DNA from: an uncultured Tenacibaculum sp.
GTDB taxonomy: Bacteria; Bacteroidota; Bacteroidia; Flavobacteriales; Flavobacteriaceae
Reading direction: 5' to 3'
NCBI RefSeq assembly: GCF_947498805.1
Contig: NZ_CANMLT010000001.1
Span: 1-64,000 of the forward strand
DNA: 64,000 nt
Positions 16,223 to 25,912 of this stretch are shown one piece after another (position 1 is the first letter of the stretch; each line of letters begins with the position of its first letter). Position numbers and translations under genes: made by a program. The notes under the pieces are model-generated. The model ran no database searches, was not told where the DNA came from, and saw nothing but the letters and a program-made list of their open reading frames with translations.

Positions 16223-17533
16223 ATGATTAAAATATTCAAAATCTTATTTATTACCTTATTCTTCTTAAGCTGTAAAACAAACCAAAAGGATAAAGAAACC
16301 ATTATAACGACAGATGTCGATAATTTTTGGAAAGCATATGATCAAATTAAAACAACCAATGACTCTACCAAACAAGCAACTTATTTAAAGGAATTGTTTT
16401 TAGAAAAGGGAACACCTGGCTTAAAAGGGATTATGCAGGCAAGAAGGTATACTGTAAGTTCTTATTTGACAGCGATACAAAAATACCCTAAGTTCTGGGA
16501 AAGCTTGCGTGCTAATACCTCAAAAGTGAATAGTTACAAAGAGGGAATCAACAAAGGAATTCAAAGCTTCAAAAGTCTTTATCTAAAGGCGAAACCAGCA
16601 AAAATATTTTTTACTATAGGGGCTTTTAAAACAGGAGGCACTACTATAGAGAATAAAGTTTTGATAGGGTCAGAAATAGCCTTAGGAGATAAAACTGTAG
16701 TTACTTCTGAGTTAAAAGAGGATTTTCCGAATTTACCAAGGTATTTTAAAACAAATATACCAGAGGAAAGCATTGTATTCGGAAATGTACATGAGTATGT
16801 ACATACACAACAAGATACTACCATTGGAAACTCATTGTTATCTAAAACCCTTATAGAGGGAGTAGCAGAATTTGTTGCAGAGAAAGCGTTAAACATATCG
16901 TCTCCAAATGAATCTATTATATATGGAAAAGAAAATGATGAGAAAATTAAACAAGCTTTTGTAAAAGAAATGTTTACTAAGTATGAAATTCGATGGTTCT
17001 GGAGTAATACCAACAATCAATTTAAAGTAGGTGATTTAGGATATTATATAGGCTATGCGATTAGTAAAAAATACTATGAGCAAGCAAAAGATAAAAAGAA
17101 AGCCATTGAGGAGATGATAGAACTTGATTATTTAGATGAGGATGAACTGTATGATTTTATTGATAAATCGAAGTATTTTGATAAGTCGATTGTTGGTTAC
17201 TATAAAGAGTCAGAAGAAAAAAGACCAAGAGTTATTGGGATTGAAGAATTTGAAAACAATTCAAAAAATGTAAATTCAAACATTAAAACAATGACTGTTG
17301 AGTTTTCTAAAGAAATGGATGGTGGATTGGTAAATTTAAGGCTAGGGCCCTTAGGGGAGGATAACTTATTACAAGTAACAAACAATTTGGGTTGGTCTGA
17401 AGACAACAGGAAAATTACTTTTGAAGTGATGCTTAAACCAAATTTAAGACAACAGCTGTTAATAACAGATATATTTCGATCTAAAGATGGATATTTATTA
17501 GCACCATATTTGGTTGATATCACCACAGAATAA
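16223..17533 (+). CDS. Lipoprotein zinc metallopeptidase (HExxH) with C-terminal Ig-like domain
   Basis: The 436-aa protein has a lipobox (FLSC, C17). A gluzincin-type active site is visible: H190-E191-x-x-H194 in GNVHEYVHTQQ, followed by TLIEGVAEFVAE, where E212 or E216 would be the third ligand. This arrangement resembles DUF2268-type peptidases. The C-terminal ~95 residues (KTMTVEFSKEMDGG ... ITFEVMLKPN) look like a bacterial Ig-like (SbsA/big) domain. It is followed 57 bases later by a LytS-type kinase gene on the same strand, so it may share a transcript with the two-component pair. Substrate unknown. Confidence 0.75.
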   Translation: MIKIFKILFITLFFLSCKTNQKDKETIITTDVDNFWKAYDQIKTTNDSTKQATYLKELFLEKGTPGLKGIMQARRYTVSSYLTAIQKYPKFWESLRANTSKVNSYKEGINKGIQSFKSLYLKAKPAKIFFTIGAFKTGGTTIENKVLIGSEIALGDKTVVTSELKEDFPNLPRYFKTNIPEESIVFGNVHEYVHTQQDTTIGNSLLSKTLIEGVAEFVAEKALNISSPNESIIYGKENDEKIKQAFVKEMFTKYEIRWFWSNTNNQFKVGDLGYYIGYAISKKYYEQAKDKKKAIEEMIELDYLDEDELYDFIDKSKYFDKSIVGYYKESEEKRPRVIGIEEFENNSKNVNSNIKTMTVEFSKEMDGGLVNLRLGPLGEDNLLQVTNNLGWSEDNRKITFEVMLKPNLRQQLLITDIFRSKDGYLLAPYLVDITTE

Positions 17534-17590
17534 ATACATTTACTATTTGAATAGCCTTTCAGTTAAGTTAATAATAAATAGACACTAAAA

Positions 17591-18628
17591 ATGAACTATT
17601 TTTTTTCTAAAAAAGCAATACCAAATTACGCAGTATGGGCAATTACATTATTATCGTCATACGTAATGAAGATTAGTGATTTAGGGAAAGGTAAGGAGCT
17701 TGTTTATTATTTGATTTTAGAATGTTTGGTTTGGTTTTTTGTAGGAGTGCTTTTAACAGGAGTAATTCAAATAGGTTTAGAGAAATTAGCTTCTAATAAG
17801 AAACTTGGAGTTCGCATTTTATATCTCATATTACTAATGTTTCTTGCATCCGTGGTATTTAACTATGTATTTTGGCCTATTATAGACGTTTTGCATGAAT
17901 ACTTTATTAAAAGGCCAAGTTACCATGGTAAGTTTGCAACTCGTGTTTTTAATTGGTTGAATTGGATTATTTGGTTTGTGTCATTCACGGCTTTTAAACT
18001 TACTTCAGAAGTAAAAGAGGAAAAGCTGAGGAGTAGTATGTTGGAAACTTCTTTAAAGGAGTCACAACTTAATACATTAAAAGGACAAATAAATCCACAT
18101 TTTATGTTCAATAGTTTAAACAACATAAGAGGATTAATGCTTGAAGATGCAAATAAAGCAAGAGAGATGTTAACCTCTTTATCTGAAACATTGCGATATG
18201 CTTTAACACAAAATACTATTACTTCAATTGCCTTAGAAGATGAATTGGAAATGGTGGAAAAATATATAGATCTTTCTAAAATTCAATTAGAAGATAGGTT
18301 GGTATATAAAACAAAGATTGACGCATTATCATTGCATGTTCAAATACCACCAATGCTGATTCAAATGTTAGTTGAAAACGCTATAAAACATGGGATATCC
18401 AATTTAAAAGAAGGGGGAAGGGTAGCGGTATCAACCAAAATAATTAAGAATAGCTTATGTATTAGTGTTACTAATTCAGGAGTATTAAAAAATAAGGATA
18501 CTGGTACACAAGTGGGACTAGAAAACATAAAAAGAAGATTGGATTTGTTATACGGAAACAAGGCCGTTTTTAGTTTAAAAGAAGTAAACAATCAAGTAGA
18601 AGCAATTGTAGAAATTCCATTGTCATGA
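17591..18628 (+). CDS. LytS/YehU-type sensor histidine kinase
   Basis: The 345-aa membrane protein has four predicted transmembrane helices (~13-27, 38-62, 76-99, 118-138), a short coiled linker, and the His_kinase domain (PF06580 type) with H170 in GQINPHFMFNSLNNIR as the phosphoacceptor. The N-box is MLVENAIKHG, and GLENIKRRLDLLYG is near the end. There is no extracytoplasmic sensor domain, so signals are probably sensed in or at the membrane. The stop overlaps the next gene by four bases (ATGA), showing a coupled two-component system. Confidence 0.93.
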   Translation: MNYFFSKKAIPNYAVWAITLLSSYVMKISDLGKGKELVYYLILECLVWFFVGVLLTGVIQIGLEKLASNKKLGVRILYLILLMFLASVVFNYVFWPIIDVLHEYFIKRPSYHGKFATRVFNWLNWIIWFVSFTAFKLTSEVKEEKLRSSMLETSLKESQLNTLKGQINPHFMFNSLNNIRGLMLEDANKAREMLTSLSETLRYALTQNTITSIALEDELEMVEKYIDLSKIQLEDRLVYKTKIDALSLHVQIPPMLIQMLVENAIKHGISNLKEGGRVAVSTKIIKNSLCISVTNSGVLKNKDTGTQVGLENIKRRLDLLYGNKAVFSLKEVNNQVEAIVEIPLS

Positions 18629-19356
18629 AACAGTTAAAAGCCGTTATTGTAGAAGATTCTCGTTTGGCAAGAAATGAGTTAAAAGAGTTGTTAAAAGAGC
18701 ATACACAGATAACATTGATTGGTGAAGCAGAAAATGTTGATGAGGGGTATGAGTTGATTACGGCAAAAAATCCAGATGTATTGTTTTTGGATATAAACAT
18801 GCCCGAAAAAAACGGATTTGATCTTTTAGAAATGTTAGATGAAGTGCCTATAACGATTTTTACAACCGCTTTTGATGAATATGCCATCAAATCTTTTGAG
18901 TATAATGCTTTCGATTATTTATTAAAACCGATCAATTCGAAGCGATTTTCTAAAGCTATTGAAAAAGTAACAGAGCAATTTCTTGAAGATAATAAGAAAG
19001 AAAAAAAGTCTGCTAATAAGTTAAGTCCGGATAAACAGATTTTTATAAAGGAAGGAGAACGATGTTGGTTAGTGAAAATTGAAAACATTAGCGTATTTGA
19101 AATCGTTGGAAATTATACGCGTGTATTTTTTGAAAATCACAAACCTTTAATATATAAATCACTGGTTCAGATTGAAGAGAAACTACCAGAATCTTTGTTT
19201 TTTAGAGCAAATAGACAGCAGATTATAAATATAAACCATGTTAAAAAAGTAGTGGCTTGGTTTAATGGAAAGTTAAAAGTAGAAATGCAATCTGGAGAAG
19301 AAATAGAAATCTCCAGAAGGCAATCCTATATTTTTAAAGAGCGTTTAAGTTTATAA
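18625..19356 (+). CDS. LytTR-type response regulator
   Basis: The 243-aa protein has an N-terminal receiver domain with phosphoacceptor D56 in VLFLDINMP, acidic E10-D11 and a K at LLKPIN. A LytTR DNA-binding domain follows (~135-243; IFIKEGERCWLVKIENI, SLVQIEEKLPESLFFRANRQQIININHVKKV). It is the partner of the preceding kinase. Targets are unknown; the upstream metallopeptidase and the convergent alpha-2-macroglobulin gene are candidates only by position. Its end is six bases from the end of the convergent 6.4-kb gene. Confidence 0.94.
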   Translation: MKQLKAVIVEDSRLARNELKELLKEHTQITLIGEAENVDEGYELITAKNPDVLFLDINMPEKNGFDLLEMLDEVPITIFTTAFDEYAIKSFEYNAFDYLLKPINSKRFSKAIEKVTEQFLEDNKKEKKSANKLSPDKQIFIKEGERCWLVKIENISVFEIVGNYTRVFFENHKPLIYKSLVQIEEKLPESLFFRANRQQIININHVKKVVAWFNGKLKVEMQSGEEIEISRRQSYIFKERLSL

Positions 19357-19362
19357 ACACTT

Positions 19363-22300
19363 TTACTTTACTGTAATTCGAGTTCCTTTACTATGACTAC
19401 TGAACTCTGGGGCATACATATTTTGAATGGTAGTAATACCATTACTAAAATCACCTGCATTGTTTACTCTTACATCATATTCAAAAACATATACTCCTTT
19501 AGGTAAATAATCAAAGAAGAAATTTGTAGCAGCATCTTTGGTGCTTTGGTAATACCCTAAACCATCTTGCCATTTATATTGAGATAATACATCAACCGGC
19601 TCAACACCAGATGCACGCATATCTTTCATATGAATGAACTCCATATTTCGGTCACTTTGCAATACAATTCTTACCGTAAGTAAATCACCAACTTTTAAAG
19701 AAGTAGTATTCGTAATTTCAACTAGTTTTTTACCGGTATCTGAATTTACTTTTTTAAAGAGCTTCTTCTTTAATTTCAACGGGGTTTCTGCTGAGGTAAT
19801 TTTATCTAAATCTTCAAAATATTGCCAGTAAACACCACCCCAAGCAATGCCTTTATTTTTCTTGGTAAGCGTAATTTCAGCCATTTCAGGTTGAATTTCA
19901 CTTCCATTCCAACTGGTTTTGAAATACCCAGTACCAGCTTCTACTTTTATATCTTCTATTTTTGAAGGATCAATAATTTTGTTTCCTAAGGAAACATCCA
20001 CCATATCTGTGATAGAAATCCAATCAGAACCTTGTAATAATAAAGCATATACTGCTTCTGTAGTAGCTTTGGTAGTTTTCCACTGACTTACTTGTTTGTT
20101 TTTTAGTAGCCAAATTTTAAGATTATCAACTGTCTTGGTATCGTTTTCAATTTCTGAAAAAGCTTCAATTAAAAGTGCTTGTGTTTCAATAGGTGCTTGA
20201 TACCAACGCCAATTAGGTTGGTTGCTTTTCCAATACATCCCAAGCTCATCTGAAGTAATACTTGTTTCTTTTAATGATTTTAGAATTTTGTTAGTAATAC
20301 TAGGATCACCATTTCTATGTTGAAATAAAGCTATTTGAGCTTTTCCATAGAGATTAAAATCTTTCCAGAACTTTACCGCTTGGTTTCTGTAATAGGCAAT
20401 AGCCTCTTTGGTTCCTTTTTCAATAGAAACATTTTTAAAAAAGCTTCGCATGTATAAATACTGAAGTTGGAAATTACCAATATGTTTTTGATTTAAATAT
20501 TTTTCAGCCTTTGTAGCTCCCTCTTTTTTTCTAATCTTATCGGCTTCTTTTATTACTCGCTTATATTGTTCAAGAACTTCTACATCTAAAAACTGAATGG
20601 CTTTTTTGATCATTCTAGTTGTCTTATTATCAAAATCCTTAACACTTAAGTGTTGTAAATGTCCAAAACCAGTAGCAATATGATTGGTAATATAGGCATT
20701 CGGATATCTACTACCTTTAAACCAAGGAAAACCTCCATTATTCATTTGAAAATCGTACAGCTTGTTAAGTGTTTTTTGCTGCTTGTTTTTCATATGGTTT
20801 AAATCAAACAATAAGGCAATACGCTTTTTTTGCTCTGTTTCAGATTGGGCATCTCTTAGCCAAGGAGTTTCTTGTATAATAAGAGATTTCAACTCTTCGT
20901 TTTTCTCTAAATTACTTAACAGAGCCTCTGAAGATTTCCAAGAGTTGAATACTTCTTGAATTCTCGGATTTTTATTGGCAATATAACTTGCCAAAGTATT
21001 TGCATAATAACGAGCAAATGTTTGCTCTGAACACTCATATGGGTATTCCATTAAATATGGAAGTGCTTGTACAGCGTACCATGCTGGATTTGATGTAACT
21101 TCCAGTGTTAGCTTATGATTTTTTAAGCTCGATGAGGTGTTGTTTTTTAATTTATCTAAGCTAAATGTTTTTGTTTGATTGCTACGAACCCAAATAGGTA
21201 AGGTTTCTGTAACCAGCATTCTGTTCGATAAAACTGGTAAAGCATTTTGCTCTCCATCTGAAAAATCACCGGCTTTCGCAACAACTTGATATTGTACTGC
21301 CTGTATAGTTTCTGGAATACTTAAATTCCAAGAAACATTGGTGTTTCCTTTTTTGTCAACAACAAAGCTTTGTTGCGATTGAGTATTTCCTAGATTAACA
21401 TCTATTGATTTTCCAGTAAGAGCATCTGTCAAAATTAACTGTGCCAACCCTTGTAGTTTTTTACCAGACAGATTGCTGATTTTAGAACTGATGGTAATTT
21501 TATCTCCTTCTCTTAAAAAACGTGGTGCATTAGGAGTTACCATTAGCTCTTTTTGTGTAACAGCTTCTAAAGTTTCTACTGCCGAATGTAATTCTTTTGT
21601 ATGTACTAATAATTGTACTTTCCACTTGGTTAAGGTTTCGGGAGCTGTAAAATTGAAAGAAACATTACCATTAGTATCTGTGGTTAAATGCGGATAGAAA
21701 AAAGCAGTTTCTTGCAAGTTTTTTCGAATTTGAATTCCTTTTAAAGGATCTCTTTTTTGTTCTTCTATTTTTTTAGCCAAATTAGTATCGTAAGCAAAAG
21801 CAGATTCTTCATCTTCAATTTCTTCAGAAGCAACGTTTTCTGGTGTCCATCCTCCAGTAGTTTTAGCCATTGCTGGAGCGGATGCTCTTCCTCTTATTCT
21901 AATATTTTTATTCGTATTGCCATAAGCAGTAATTACTACTTCATCTAAAGTATTACTTGATTCCATTCCAATAAAAAGTTCTTTGAAGTTGCCAACTGTT
22001 CTTTCTATTGTTTTCGTTCCAACAAGACTAAAAACAAGTACATCTCCTTTGTTTACTTTTATAGTAAACTTTCCATCAAAGTCAGTTTCGGTTCCGTAAT
22101 TGGTACCTTTGATAACTACGGTAACACCTGGTAAAGGACCAGTTTCATCTTCAACAATACCAGATATGGTTCCTTCAAAAGAAGTTCTTTGAATAGATAG
22201 ATTTCTTAAATATTCTCTGTTTGTCAACCTATTATTCGTAAAACTAAAACCAAACCAATTCAAACGATCATAACTTTGATTTGGCATTCCATGGCTTCGT

Positions 22301-25300
22301 TTATTTTTTAGATAGTTTTCAATTCTAAAATGTGTGTTTCTAAAACTTTGGTTTGCAGAAGCATTGCTATAGGTATGATAAATAGGTCTTTGAATCGGAT
22401 TAAAACGCCATTGGTGTGATTTAAATTGATCTAAAGAAGCATCATACATACCAGCTAATAATTCGGCAGTAAGCTTATCTTTTTGAGTTCCTTTTATAGT
22501 AAAACTCCAAGTTTCTTTAGCTCCAGGTTGTAACTTGTCTCTAAACGTTTTAGTGATAATATTTAAATCTGTTTTTGGATAAGGAACCGCTATACTCAAT
22601 GCACCTTGTTCAAATGAGTTATAATTGGTAAAATAATAGGTAATTCCAAAGCCTCCAATATCATCTTTGGTAACAGGAATACGAATAGTTTTACTGTTTT
22701 TATTTAGTTTGATATAGTAAGAATCAACAATTTGATGTTTCTTTTCAACAAAAAGCATCACTGTAATATCTTGTGAATTGGTACTCACCGTTATGTTAGC
22801 AAACTCTCCAGGTTGATAGTCTTTCTTATCTGCTTTTACCTGAACAATTTTATTGTCAATAGGAAGGTTGTCTTTTATTGAATACACAGAAAAGAAATGT
22901 TTGTCAGTTACTTCTTGATTGAATTTATCTGTTGCAAGTAATTCAACTACATAGTTCCCAGAACTCCATTTTTTAATATTTCTTAATTGAATTTCTTTTT
23001 CTTTGGCAGTATTAAATTTAGTCTCAAAAACTAACTTGTCTTTTTCCCATTGTAGCGGATTATCTTCATTTTGGTATGCTTCATTCGGAAACTTACTGGC
23101 AAATTCTTCTTTTGATATAATTTGATAGTCTGGAGATTTCCAAGGTCTTTTTCTTAAAGGGTTTTTAGGAGCTTGTAATTTGTAAATCTTAATAGTTCCA
23201 TTCGCTGGTACAAATTCATCATTCAAGTTTTTTGTATTGATCTTAAGTGTATTGTTTCTAATAGATTTATCAATGGTTTTTTCCATTTCAATAGCTGCTA
23301 TTAAGCTATGATACCCTACTTTTACTAAAGTTGTTGCACTGCGAGTTTCACCATTAATATCAGTAACATCTGCCGTAATTTCATAAGTAAAAACAGGAAG
23401 GTTTTCTTTTGAAACACTTTCATCCGCTAATGCTTTAAATTTTATAGAGAAATTACCAGAAGTATCTGTGGTACTTTCTCCAAAGTTAATTTCTTGTGGT
23501 TCTGAAATAAAACTTGGTCTATACCAATACCACCATCGTGGGTACTGTACTTTTCTGTGTACTCTATAAACTACTTTGGCGTTTGTTATATTGGCACCAG
23601 AATAAGCTTTAGCAAAACCATTAACTGCAATACTATCGTTTACCTTATAAGCTTTGGTAATAGGTTTAAAATCCGTTTCAAATTTTGGACGTTTATACTC
23701 TTCTACAGAAATCTGAGTAGTATGTGTTCTATCATCAATTGCTGCTTCAATAGTGAAGCTTCCAGTTAAACCTGTATTAGGAATAATTAACGTGCTAGAG
23801 AATGAACCGAAATCATTGGTTTTTAAGTCAAAAGTTTTTAGAACCTGATGGTTTACATCTCTAAAACGAATCGTAACTTTCTTATTTTTTAGAACTTCGG
23901 ATGTAGTTTTAAAGGTTTTCATGGAAATTCCTTTAAAGTGAATAGTTTGTCCTGGTCTGTAGATACTTCTATCAGTAAATAAAAAGGTTTGAATGTATGA
24001 ATTAAACGAGTCGTTGTTTTTGTATCGTTTGTTTAAATAAAAACGTTCCAATATAGCTGTGTCGTCTTTATATCGTACAGTAGCTTTTACATTATAATAA
24101 TAACTACTAGGATTATAGGTGAATTCTCCGTTGCTATTCGTCGTAAAAAGCTTATTTAAAGTTTTCTCATGTCGACCTCCTCTGTTGACAAATCTTATAG
24201 TAGAGCCCTCTATAGGTTCACCTGTATTTCTATTAACTACTTGATAGGTTTTTCTACCGTTATTCTCTCTTGAAATCAAAGCTAAATTAGTTACTTGAAT
24301 AGTAGCAGTACCCATAATTGCTTCTTCAAGGTTTTGAGAGGAAGAAGCCATCAATAGATAACTCCCAATAGGAAGTTTTGGAATAATAACTTCACTTTTA
24401 TGTTGTTGATAGTCTTTTTCATCTTTTAAATTAGAAGACCATGATTTCACTTTATCTAATTGCTGAATGATCTTGATTTTTTCTTTCTTTTGATAACTTT
24501 CGTTAAACTTTTTTAGCTGAGATAGTGATATTTTATACGCACTAAAATAAATCTCGTTAAGGTTTTTATATGTTATCAAAGTTTTTGAAAATTTGTTTGA
24601 AGGAATGTGTTCTTCAGTTATTAATTGAACTGTTTTTTCTAGAATTTTTCTTTTTAAATGCTCGCACTTAAAAGCTCCTTTGCTTTCTGAAAACTGATTG
24701 ATAATATCGTTGCAAATAGTTAATGCTTCTTTATTTTTAAAACGATATACATTGTTTTTTTTAGGTTGATATGTATTTGCCTGTTCGTTATAAATTTTAG
24801 CCACTTCAAAAGCGTACAGCCCAGAAAGCTCATTGCCTTTTAGTTGGTTTTGTGATGTGATTAGTGTTTTTAGTAAAACTTCTTGTTTCTCATTTAAAAC
24901 AGCATGTTTATTGATAAATTGCAAACGATGCAAATCAACATCTACAAGCGCTCTCTTATTATTTTTGATGTGAAAACGAATTAAATCTTGATAGATTTTT
25001 AAAGCATTGAATTGAAGTGATAGAGAATCTTTACTTTCTAATGTTAGCGTGCTAAAAGTTATGGCGTCGCTAAGATATTTTTTATCGTTAAGTTTAAATT
25101 GATACGCTGGTTTGGTAATATTAGTCTCAGATGTTTTATAAAAATCTAAGGCATTATGAGCTAAAAAATCGTACAATGTTGGTCTGTACTTTTTAGAACC
25201 TTTTACAAGATTAAGAATGTCTGAAAAGGTATAAATATCAATTTGTTGTAATTGGGCTTTATTTTCTAACGATTTTTGGAAGTTTAGGTGAATTTCTTCG

Positions 25301-25737
25301 AAGAGTGTATTCAAATCCCAAGTTCTAAAATCTTCTTTAGTAACTTTCTCTTTTGTTTGTGTTCTATTATAAAATTTCCATCTGTTCTGATTGAAATATT
25401 GCCAATAGAGATTGGCTAGAATATTTTCTAAAACATTAGTTGTAGGAAACTCACTTTTGTTAATATGTTTTTTAAACTGTTCAATTATTTTTAGTTGTGC
25501 ATCTTCTTCTAGCGTCAAAGAAAACTTACTCTTGTACAACAAGGTTTTTACCAATTGTGGTGTGTTTTTTTCTTTTTCCGCTTTGGTATAAATCTGTTCA
25601 ACAACGTTTAAAGCAGATTTAGGCAAGTTTTCTAACTCAAATTTGTGAACTTTATCCCACAAGTTTTTGTAGTTTTCTTGGGCGTTTACTAAAGTTGAAA
25701 ATAAAATCATTAACAGTATTGATGTAAATTTTTTCAT
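19363..25737 (-). CDS. Bacterial alpha-2-macroglobulin with internal SusC-type regulatory domain
   Basis: The start at 25737 (MKKFTSILLMILFSTLVNAQ) gives a clean signal peptide and 2124 aa; an ATG four codons earlier exists. Macroglobulin (MG) beta-sandwich domains fill ~430-1130 (TDRSIYRPGQTIHFKG, SVEEYKRPKFETDF). A carboxypeptidase-regulatory domain at ~1190-1270 ends with LDEVVITAYGN, as in SusC proteins. The alpha-2-macroglobulin domain follows (AFFYPHLTTDTNGNVSFNFTAPETLTKWK). The thioester motif C-S-E-Q (C~1569, in YPYECSEQTF) is intact, and the helical thioester domain continues to ~1900. The protein probably traps attacking proteases in the periplasm or at the outer membrane. The usual partner pbpC is not adjacent. 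Confidence 0.9.
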   Translation of the reverse strand: MKKFTSILLMILFSTLVNAQENYKNLWDKVHKFELENLPKSALNVVEQIYTKAEKEKNTPQLVKTLLYKSKFSLTLEEDAQLKIIEQFKKHINKSEFPTTNVLENILANLYWQYFNQNRWKFYNRTQTKEKVTKEDFRTWDLNTLFEEIHLNFQKSLENKAQLQQIDIYTFSDILNLVKGSKKYRPTLYDFLAHNALDFYKTSETNITKPAYQFKLNDKKYLSDAITFSTLTLESKDSLSLQFNALKIYQDLIRFHIKNNKRALVDVDLHRLQFINKHAVLNEKQEVLLKTLITSQNQLKGNELSGLYAFEVAKIYNEQANTYQPKKNNVYRFKNKEALTICNDIINQFSESKGAFKCEHLKRKILEKTVQLITEEHIPSNKFSKTLITYKNLNEIYFSAYKISLSQLKKFNESYQKKEKIKIIQQLDKVKSWSSNLKDEKDYQQHKSEVIIPKLPIGSYLLMASSSQNLEEAIMGTATIQVTNLALISRENNGRKTYQVVNRNTGEPIEGSTIRFVNRGGRHEKTLNKLFTTNSNGEFTYNPSSYYYNVKATVRYKDDTAILERFYLNKRYKNNDSFNSYIQTFLFTDRSIYRPGQTIHFKGISMKTFKTTSEVLKNKKVTIRFRDVNHQVLKTFDLKTNDFGSFSSTLIIPNTGLTGSFTIEAAIDDRTHTTQISVEEYKRPKFETDFKPITKAYKVNDSIAVNGFAKAYSGANITNAKVVYRVHRKVQYPRWWYWYRPSFISEPQEINFGESTTDTSGNFSIKFKALADESVSKENLPVFTYEITADVTDINGETRSATTLVKVGYHSLIAAIEMEKTIDKSIRNNTLKINTKNLNDEFVPANGTIKIYKLQAPKNPLRKRPWKSPDYQIISKEEFASKFPNEAYQNEDNPLQWEKDKLVFETKFNTAKEKEIQLRNIKKWSSGNYVVELLATDKFNQEVTDKHFFSVYSIKDNLPIDNKIVQVKADKKDYQPGEFANITVSTNSQDITVMLFVEKKHQIVDSYYIKLNKNSKTIRIPVTKDDIGGFGITYYFTNYNSFEQGALSIAVPYPKTDLNIITKTFRDKLQPGAKETWSFTIKGTQKDKLTAELLAGMYDASLDQFKSHQWRFNPIQRPIYHTYSNASANQSFRNTHFRIENYLKNKRSHGMPNQSYDRLNWFGFSFTNNRLTNREYLRNLSIQRTSFEGTISGIVEDETGPLPGVTVVIKGTNYGTETDFDGKFTIKVNKGDVLVFSLVGTKTIERTVGNFKELFIGMESSNTLDEVVITAYGNTNKNIRIRGRASAPAMAKTTGGWTPENVASEEIEDEESAFAYDTNLAKKIEEQKRDPLKGIQIRKNLQETAFFYPHLTTDTNGNVSFNFTAPETLTKWKVQLLVHTKELHSAVETLEAVTQKELMVTPNAPRFLREGDKITISSKISNLSGKKLQGLAQLILTDALTGKSIDVNLGNTQSQQSFVVDKKGNTNVSWNLSIPETIQAVQYQVVAKAGDFSDGEQNALPVLSNRMLVTETLPIWVRSNQTKTFSLDKLKNNTSSSLKNHKLTLEVTSNPAWYAVQALPYLMEYPYECSEQTFARYYANTLASYIANKNPRIQEVFNSWKSSEALLSNLEKNEELKSLIIQETPWLRDAQSETEQKKRIALLFDLNHMKNKQQKTLNKLYDFQMNNGGFPWFKGSRYPNAYITNHIATGFGHLQHLSVKDFDNKTTRMIKKAIQFLDVEVLEQYKRVIKEADKIRKKEGATKAEKYLNQKHIGNFQLQYLYMRSFFKNVSIEKGTKEAIAYYRNQAVKFWKDFNLYGKAQIALFQHRNGDPSITNKILKSLKETSITSDELGMYWKSNQPNWRWYQAPIETQALLIEAFSEIENDTKTVDNLKIWLLKNKQVSQWKTTKATTEAVYALLLQGSDWISITDMVDVSLGNKIIDPSKIEDIKVEAGTGYFKTSWNGSEIQPEMAEITLTKKNKGIAWGGVYWQYFEDLDKITSAETPLKLKKKLFKKVNSDTGKKLVEITNTTSLKVGDLLTVRIVLQSDRNMEFIHMKDMRASGVEPVDVLSQYKWQDGLGYYQSTKDAATNFFFDYLPKGVYVFEYDVRVNNAGDFSNGITTIQNMYAPEFSSHSKGTRITVK

Positions 25738-25880
25738 AACCTGGTTCATTTAGGTGTTCAAATCACTTAAAATTAAATCTATAGAACAATTATAAGTTTG
25801 TATACATGGATTTTGAATGAGTGAATTAAACTTTTCAATGAGTTTCGTTTTAAAGATACTTAAAATATGGCTTGGTTTTG

Positions 25881-25888
25881 TATTTTTG
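25881..25888 (+). promoter_or_regulatory. Candidate -7 element for mpl
   Basis: TATTTTTG matches TAnnTTTG, 24 bases upstream of the mpl start; the -33 position reads CTT rather than TTG. Confidence 0.4.
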
Positions 25889-25912
25889 ACTTTCGTTACA
25901 GATTACTAAAGC

